From positions 1-64,000 of the forward strand of contig JANXSQ010000323.1 of the NCBI GenBank assembly GCA_025356595.1: 64,000 nt of DNA. Direction: 5' to 3'. The DNA comes from Janthinobacterium sp. (GTDB taxonomy: Bacteria > Pseudomonadota > Gammaproteobacteria > Burkholderiales > Burkholderiaceae_D). The notes under the pieces were generated by a model. That model was given only the letters and a program-made list of their open reading frames with translations, did no database searches and was not told the DNA's origin. A program made the translations under genes and the position numbers. Shown here piece by piece: positions 59,334 through 64,000 of the stretch. Each line of letters opens with the position of its first letter. Positions within the stretch are counted from its first letter, which is position 1.

Positions 59334-60212
59334 TCAGGCGGCGACGCGGCGCGCGCGCCACAGGCCCTCGCCGGCGTACAGGGCCAGCGCGGCCCAGATG
59401 GCCATGAAGCCGGTCATGCGCTCGGCCGTGAAGGATTCGCGGAACAGCCAGACGCCGAGCAGCAGCTGCATGGTCGGCGAAATGTATTGCAGCAGTCCCA
59501 GCACCGACAGGGGCAAGCGCCGCGCGCCGGCGGCGAACAGCAGCAGGGGCACGGCGGTGATCGGGCCGGAGGCCACCAGCAGCCAGCGCGTCAGCGTCGA
59601 GGGCGTCGTCAGGAAGGTGTTCTGGCCGTGCCAGCCGAGCCAGAGCACATAGGCCAGCGCCAGCGGGAACAGGATCATGGTCTCGAAGGACAGGCCCTCG
59701 AGCGGGCCGAGGGCGGCGGTCTTGCGCAGCAGGCCGTAGGCGCCGAAGGTGACGGCCAGCGCCAGGGCGATCCACGGCATCTGCCCGGTCTGCCAGGCCA
59801 GCCAGGCGACGCCGCCGCCGGCCAGCGCGATGGCGATCCACTGCAGGCGGCGCGGCCGCTCGTGCAGGAAGAGGAAACCGAGCATCACGTTCAGCAGCGG
59901 CGTCATGAAATAGCCGAGGCTGGCGTCGATGACGTGGCCATGGTTGATGGCCCATATATAGATGAACCAGTTTCCGCTCAGCAGGAAGGCGCTGGCGACG
60001 AAGCCGGCGACGACGCGCGGGCGGCGCGCCAGCGGCCGCACCCAGCCCCATTGGCGGCGCAGCGTCAGCACGATGGCCAGGAAGAGCAGCGACCACAACA
60101 TGCGATGCGCCAGGATCTCCAGCGGTGGCACCTCGGCGATGGCGTGGAAAAACAGGGGGAACAGGCCCCAGCTCAAAAACGCGAGGGTGGCGTAGAACAT
60201 GCCTGGATTCAT
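59334..60212 (-). CDS. rarD: RarD-type EamA transporter
   Basis: 292 aa, ten-helix DMT transporter with the RarD opening FYATLAFLSWGLFPLFFHAI and PPLEILAHRMLWSLLFL, then LLSGNWFIYIWAINHGHVIDASLGYF and LGLLQYISPTMQLLLGVWLF. RarD was named for chloramphenicol sensitivity; substrate unknown. From MNPGMFYATL; codons upstream to 60287 are not conserved. Same strand as ettA but 81 bases apart. Confidence 0.9.
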   Translation of the reverse strand: MNPGMFYATLAFLSWGLFPLFFHAIAEVPPLEILAHRMLWSLLFLAIVLTLRRQWGWVRPLARRPRVVAGFVASAFLLSGNWFIYIWAINHGHVIDASLGYFMTPLLNVMLGFLFLHERPRRLQWIAIALAGGGVAWLAWQTGQMPWIALALAVTFGAYGLLRKTAALGPLEGLSFETMILFPLALAYVLWLGWHGQNTFLTTPSTLTRWLLVASGPITAVPLLLFAAGARRLPLSVLGLLQYISPTMQLLLGVWLFRESFTAERMTGFMAIWAALALYAGEGLWRARRVAA

Positions 60213-60511
60213 AGAAGCGATCAATGGAGGGGCCGGGAGGAGGGCCATTATCGCTGAAATGGGCGCGCGCCGCCGCCGCCCGGCCAAAACCGCCGGCGCC
60301 GGATCCGGGCCCGGAGCCGCGCGGGCGGATGGCGCGCGCGGGGCCGCGCCGCAGCGTGGCCGTGGTCGCCGCGCGACAGCGGCGGGCGGCGGAAAACGGC
60401 CAAGTTCGCCATCAGCCTATGGGGTAGAATGGCGCTCATCGACGCCCACGCATGTACGCCAGCCTATGCCAGAATATTCTTGCAATTTGCTAATACATAT
60501 CTTATTGTGCA
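60213..60511. other. 299-bp divergent gap rarD/kup
   Basis: GC-rich on the left, AT-rich from 60465 (TTGCAATTTGCTAATACATATCTT region) where the kup promoter probably lies. No riboswitch, repeat or small gene is recognised. Confidence 0.5.
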
Positions 60512-62419
60512 ATGCAACAAAACAAAATAAAACCGGGTGCCACCTTGACGCAACATAAAAAAAGCAGCCTCGTCGCCCTGACGCTGGCCGCTGTCGGTAT
60601 CGTCTACGGCGATATCGGGACCAGCCCCCTCTACACCCTGAAGACCGTTTTCACCGCCGAGCATGGCCTGGTGCTGAATCCGAACAATCTGCTCGGCGTC
60701 GTCTCCCTGATTTTCTGGGGGCTGACGCTGATCATCTCGCTCAAGTATGTGACGCTGGTGTTGCGCGCCGACAACCGCGGCGAGGGCGGCATCATGGCCC
60801 TGATGGCGCTGGCGCTGTCGTCGGTGAACAAGCTGTCGCGCTGGAACTTTCCGCTCATGCTGACCGGCGTCTTCGGCGCCACCCTGTTCTACGGCGACAG
60901 CGTGATCACGCCGGCCATCTCGGTGCTCTCGGCCATCGAGGGCCTGGAGGTGGCGACGCCGGCCCTGAAGACCTACGTGGTGCCGCTGACCATCCTGGTG
61001 CTGGTGGCCCTGTACGCGGTGCAGTCGCACGGCACGGCCGGCATCGGCCGCTGGTTCGCGCCCATCATGCTGCTGTGGTTCGCCACGCTGGCCGGCATGG
61101 GCATCGTCAACATCGTCGACCAGCCGCAGATCCTCGCCGCCCTGAATCCCTGGTACGCCTTCAGTTTCCTGAATGAGAACCGGCTGGTCGCCTTCGTCGC
61201 CTTGGGCGCGGTGGTGCTGGCCTTCACCGGCGCCGAGGCGCTGTACGCCGACATGGGCCATTTCGGCAAGAAGCCGATCCGCATGGCCTGGTTCCTGATT
61301 GCCTTCCCGGCGCTGGCGCTGAACTACCTGGGCCAGGGCGGCCTGCTGCTGGCCCATCCCGAGGCGATCTCGAATCCCTTCTATCAGCAACTGGGCGCTT
61401 GGAGCATCTATCCGCTGGTGATTCTGTCGACCATGGCCACCGTGATCGCCTCGCAGGCGACCATTTCCGGCACCTTCTCGATGACCAAGCAGGCGATCGC
61501 GCTGGGCTTCCTGCCGCGCATGCGCGTGCTGCACACCTCCGAGAGCGAGATCGGGCAGATCTACATCCCCGCCATCAACTGGCTGCAACTCATCGTCGTG
61601 CTGCTGGCCGTGATCGGCTTCGGCTCGTCCGAGAACCTGGCGGCCGCCTACGGCATCGCGGTCACCGCGACGATGCTGGCGACGACCATCCTGACCTTCT
61701 TCGTGATCCGTTACCGTTGGAAGATGAACCTGGCCCTGTGCTGGTTCGCCACCGTCTTCTTCGTCGCCATCGACCTGATGTTCTTCTCGGCCAGCGCGCT
61801 CAAGCTGTTCCACGGCGGCTGGTTCCCGCTGCTGCTCGGCTCCATCCTGTTCATCGTCATGCTGACCTGGAAGCGCGGCCGCCTGCTGGTGTTCCAGAAC
61901 CTGCAGAAGCACGCCATTCCGCTCGACGACTTCCTGTCCTCGCTGTTCATCGCGCCGCCCACGCGCGTGCCCGGCACGGCCATCTTCCTGCGCGGCGAAA
62001 GCGACGGCGTGCCGCACGCGCTGCTGCACAATCTGTCGCACAACAAGGTGCTGCACGAGCGCGTCGTCTTCCTCACCGTGTTCATGCTGGAGGAACCGTG
62101 GGTGCCGCCGGCCGAGCAGGTGCGTATCACCGATCTGGGCCACCAGTGCTTCCAGTTGAATGTGCACTACGGCTTCAAGGATGAGCCGGACATTCCCAAG
62201 GTGCTGGCCCTGTGCGAGGGGCACGGCCTGCATTTCGAGATGATGGAGACGTCCTTCTTCATCGCCCGCCAGACCGTCATCTCGACGCCGGGCGCCGGCA
62301 TGGCGCCATGGCGCGAGCATCTGTTCGTGGCCATGTCGCGCAACGCCCGCGGCGCCGCCGACTACTATCAAATCCCGACCAACCGGGTGATCGAACTGGG
62401 CACCCAGGTCGAGATCTGA
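60512..62419 (+). CDS. kup: Low-affinity potassium transporter Kup
   Basis: 635 aa K+/H+ symporter. Twelve helices in the first 440 residues starting ALTLAAVGIVYGDIGTSPLYT, with the conserved charged FTGAEALYADMGHFGKKPIR loop and GSSENLAAAYGIAVTATML, then a C-terminal cytoplasmic domain (IFLRGESDGVPHALLHNLSH, FFIARQTV). Length matches family. It diverges from rarD across a 299-bp region without other genes. Confidence 0.95.
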   Translation: MQQNKIKPGATLTQHKKSSLVALTLAAVGIVYGDIGTSPLYTLKTVFTAEHGLVLNPNNLLGVVSLIFWGLTLIISLKYVTLVLRADNRGEGGIMALMALALSSVNKLSRWNFPLMLTGVFGATLFYGDSVITPAISVLSAIEGLEVATPALKTYVVPLTILVLVALYAVQSHGTAGIGRWFAPIMLLWFATLAGMGIVNIVDQPQILAALNPWYAFSFLNENRLVAFVALGAVVLAFTGAEALYADMGHFGKKPIRMAWFLIAFPALALNYLGQGGLLLAHPEAISNPFYQQLGAWSIYPLVILSTMATVIASQATISGTFSMTKQAIALGFLPRMRVLHTSESEIGQIYIPAINWLQLIVVLLAVIGFGSSENLAAAYGIAVTATMLATTILTFFVIRYRWKMNLALCWFATVFFVAIDLMFFSASALKLFHGGWFPLLLGSILFIVMLTWKRGRLLVFQNLQKHAIPLDDFLSSLFIAPPTRVPGTAIFLRGESDGVPHALLHNLSHNKVLHERVVFLTVFMLEEPWVPPAEQVRITDLGHQCFQLNVHYGFKDEPDIPKVLALCEGHGLHFEMMETSFFIARQTVISTPGAGMAPWREHLFVAMSRNARGAADYYQIPTNRVIELGTQVEI

Positions 62420-62586
62420 GCGCCGCCGCCGCGCCGGCCGCCGCCGCCCTCCGGGGCGCCGGCGGCCGGTGTTGTATTTGGGGCGACGCTTACGACTGCT
62501 TACATTTTGTCAAAGTTTCTCCTGCTACACTATTGCCCTTGCCGGCGCATTGGCGCGCCAGGCGACTGACCAATACTGAGGGACAC

Positions 62587-63027
62587 ATGAAATCCACGCT
62601 TCAATTCGTCGCATCCATCGCTTGCGCCGTCGCGCTGTCCGCCTGCGGCGGCGGTGGCGGCTCCACCCCGGCGCCGCTCGACCCGAACACCCAGCCGGCC
62701 GCGTACGCGCAGATCGACAGCCTGGTCGGCGCGGGCGCGGTGGCGACGGCCGGCAGCAACTTGACGGTCAACTACACGGGCTGGTTGTACAGCGCCAAGG
62801 CGAGCGATTCGCACGGCGCCAAATTCGACAGCGGCAGCGGTTTCAAGTTCAAGCTGGGTAGCGGCCAAGTGATCCCCGGCTGGGACAAGGGCGTCGCCGG
62901 CATGAAGGTGGGCGGCAAGCGCACCCTGGTGCTGACTTCGGCGGACGGCTACGGCGCCAACGGCTCCGGGCAGATTCCGCCGAACGCGGGCCTGGTGTTC
63001 GACGTCGAGCTGACGGCGGTGAACTAA
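62587..63027 (+). CDS. FKBP-type peptidyl-prolyl isomerase lipoprotein
   Basis: 146 aa. Lipobox LSAC at residues 17-20 followed by a Gly-run and Pro-rich linker, so a membrane-anchored lipoprotein. FKBP domain: VNYTGWLYSAKAS, GAKFDSGSGFKFKLGSGQVI, GWDKGVAGMKVGGKRTLVL, GQIPPNAGLVFDVEL, with active-site aromatic and Asp residues in place. Assists folding in the periplasm. A perfect hairpin terminator follows. Confidence 0.9.
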   Translation: MKSTLQFVASIACAVALSACGGGGGSTPAPLDPNTQPAAYAQIDSLVGAGAVATAGSNLTVNYTGWLYSAKASDSHGAKFDSGSGFKFKLGSGQVIPGWDKGVAGMKVGGKRTLVLTSADGYGANGSGQIPPNAGLVFDVELTAVN

Positions 63028-63055
63028 GCGTCCGCGCCGGCGCGGCGCGGCGGAC

Positions 63056-63084
63056 AAAACGGGCGATCCTGGATCGCCCGTTTT
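63056..63084. terminator. Bidirectional intrinsic terminator
   Basis: AAAACGGGCGATCC (63056-63069) pairs perfectly with GGATCGCCCGTTTT (63071-63084). A- and T-runs flank it on both strands, so it can stop both the FKBP gene and the convergent Dph6-like gene. Confidence 0.9.
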
Positions 63085-63088
63085 GTCG

Positions 63089-63793
63089 TTAACGCCCGGG
63101 CCGGTGTTCTCTCTCCGGCGGGGGCGCCAATTCCTGGAAGTAGTAGGTGGCGCCGCCCAGGTCGGCCGGCGCGTCGTAGCGCAGCACCTGGACGCGGCGC
63201 AGGGCCACCGGCGCGCTGAAGCCGGGGCCGTCGTAGACGAAGGTGTGGAATTCGCCGTTCTCGCCGCAGGCGTCGACGCCGGGCGGCAGGTTGGCGAGGA
63301 AGGCGGCGTCGAACTCGCGGCCGCAGAAGTCGGCCGACAGATGGCCGCCGTTGACGCACACGACGACGGCCTTGAAGCCGGCGGCGATGAACTCGTCGAC
63401 CAGTTGGCGGCGCGGCGCGCCCCACAGCGGCAGGTGCGCCGTCAGGCCGGCGGCGGCGCACACTTTCTCTTCCCAGGCGCGGTGCGGCGCCAGATCGATG
63501 TCGCCGAAGATCGCGTGGCCGATGCCCTCGGCGGCGGCGGCGCGCAGCATGGCGATGAAGTTTTCCTCATAACTGGCCCAACTGGCCCGGTACAACTGCA
63601 GGCGCGCGCCCAGGCTGTCGGCCTGCGCCTGCAGCAGCGCCGGCGGCACGCCGTGCGAACGGGCGCGGGCGCCGCTTTCATCCATCGCCGTGATCAGCAG
63701 CGGCACCGTCATGCCGGCGCGGCGCGCGCGCCACAGGGCCAGGCAGGAGTCCTTGCCGCCGCTCCAGGACATCAGGGCTGTTGCTTGTGTCAT
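63089..63793 (-). CDS. Dph6-like ATP-pyrophosphatase (diphthine-ammonia ligase family)
   Basis: 234 aa N-type ATP-PPase: SWSGGKDSCLALWRARR (PP-loop) at residues 9-25, AIFGDIDLAPHRAWEEKVCAAAG near 95, VNGGHLSADFCGREFD and GENGEFHTFVYDGP. The family includes eukaryotic/archaeal diphthine-ammonia ligase, but bacteria lack diphthamide, so the bacterial substrate is unknown. Single gene, convergent with the FKBP gene. Confidence 0.85.
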   Translation of the reverse strand: MTQATALMSWSGGKDSCLALWRARRAGMTVPLLITAMDESGARARSHGVPPALLQAQADSLGARLQLYRASWASYEENFIAMLRAAAAEGIGHAIFGDIDLAPHRAWEEKVCAAAGLTAHLPLWGAPRRQLVDEFIAAGFKAVVVCVNGGHLSADFCGREFDAAFLANLPPGVDACGENGEFHTFVYDGPGFSAPVALRRVQVLRYDAPADLGGATYYFQELAPPPEREHRPGR

Positions 63794-63865
63794 TGTGTAC
63801 GCCCTCGCTGAAAAGCATGATTATCGGCGATCGCGGGCGCGGCGCCCCGGCTTTGTCGCGGCGCC

Positions 63866-64000
63866 TTACTTGAGCTTGAAGACGGCGTGCACGGCTTGCG
63901 TGAATTTGATCGCGCTCGGCACGGCGTAGTTGAGCGCGCCGGGCGCCGGCGGCGTCGCGGCGGCGCCGGGGCCGTCGACCGCGCCGAAGCCGAAGGCGCC
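63866..64000 (-). CDS. C-terminus of an unrecognised gene (cut by window edge)
   Basis: Minus-strand frame open from the window edge to TAA at 63868-63866: 44 residues ending YAVPSAIKFTQAVHAVFKLK after an Ala/Pro/Gly-rich linker. Codon usage fits coding DNA. Too short to identify. Confidence 0.5.
   Translation of the reverse strand, partial: GAFGFGAVDGPGAAATPPAPGALNYAVPSAIKFTQAVHAVFKLK

Overview
The window looks like chromosome of a high-GC betaproteobacterium of the family Oxalobacteraceae (Massilia, Duganella or Janthinobacterium type). This rests on the strong GC bias at third codon positions, the betaproteobacterial gene neighbourhoods (argB, pyrimidine 5'-nucleotidase, slmA), the EttA, Kup and Liv protein sequences, and two PHA-depolymerase-type esterases. 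Genus assignment is inference. Almost all of the window is dense core or soft-accessory metabolism. The only clearly foreign or rearranged DNA lies at about 24.4-25.3 kb and 32.5-35.1 kb.

Layout. 0.1-3.6 kb: end of a xylose locus (ABC permease xylH, activator xylR, aldose 1-epimerase), with an IS200/IS605-like terminal hairpin directly upstream of xylH. 3.7-9.1 kb: a LysR regulator divergent from a four-gene sugar-acid operon (2-dehydro-3-deoxygalactonokinase, IlvD/Edd dehydratase, SMP-30 lactonase, KDPG/KDPGal aldolase), i.e. a phosphorylated De Ley-Doudoroff-type route to pyruvate and glyceraldehyde-3-phosphate. 9.1-12.4 kb: secreted PHA depolymerase and periplasmic glutathione peroxidase diverging around a perfect FNR/ANR box, then a rhodanese and a GlxA-type regulator. 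12.5-18.7 kb: pabB-pabC fusion with a DMT exporter, slmA, a pyrimidine nucleotidase, a TraB/GumN protein, tRNA-Thr(GGT) and argB. 18.8-24.1 kb: a signalling block with ECF sigma factor, zinc-finger anti-sigma, Cys-rich CWC protein, a hybrid histidine kinase with two receivers and an Hpt domain, and an HD-GYP response regulator. 24.2-27.1 kb: SemiSWEET sugar transporter facing a PHB-depolymerase-type esterase and its RHH regulator, with a 175-bp direct repeat enclosing a RecG-like gene fragment and an IS481 remnant.

27.1-32.5 kb: DMT exporter with AraC regulator, DUF1289, PH-like and MBL-fold genes, a nested palindromic REP-like element, nitronate monooxygenase and a hypoxanthine-type phosphoribosyltransferase. 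32.5-35.1 kb: a small, lower-GC island bounded by two inverted copies of a terminal-inverted-repeat element (MITE-like). It carries an IS1182-type transposase remnant, two tiny membrane proteins, a broken membrane-fusion gene and an ECF sigma factor; ends of the element supply stop codons to neighbouring genes. 35.1-44.6 kb: one minus-strand operon encoding a Liv-type ABC importer (ATPases, permeases, binding protein), two acyl/aryl-CoA ligases and an MmcQ/YjbR protein, with a divergent Crp/Fnr-type regulator; this is probably an import-and-activate unit for an aromatic or fatty acid. 45.0-48.7 kb: a probable orphan Imm52-type immunity protein and a LysR regulator divergent from a quinone oxidoreductase-like/SDR pair. 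48.9-53.2 kb: a tightly coupled run of aminopeptidase P, an 85-aa unknown, MgtC, DUF924 and DUF2520 genes. 53.2-64.0 kb: a Cache-GGDEF diguanylate cyclase, an unknown 122-aa protein, a Mo-binding-fold protein, AlkB, an outer-membrane beta-barrel, EttA, RarD, Kup, an FKBP lipoprotein, a Dph6-like ATPase and the cut C-terminus of one more gene.

No phage, CRISPR, secretion-system or biosynthetic cluster was found. The most unusual material is the MITE-bounded island, the duplicated junction at 24.4-25.3 kb, and a CWC gene with no usable stop codon.
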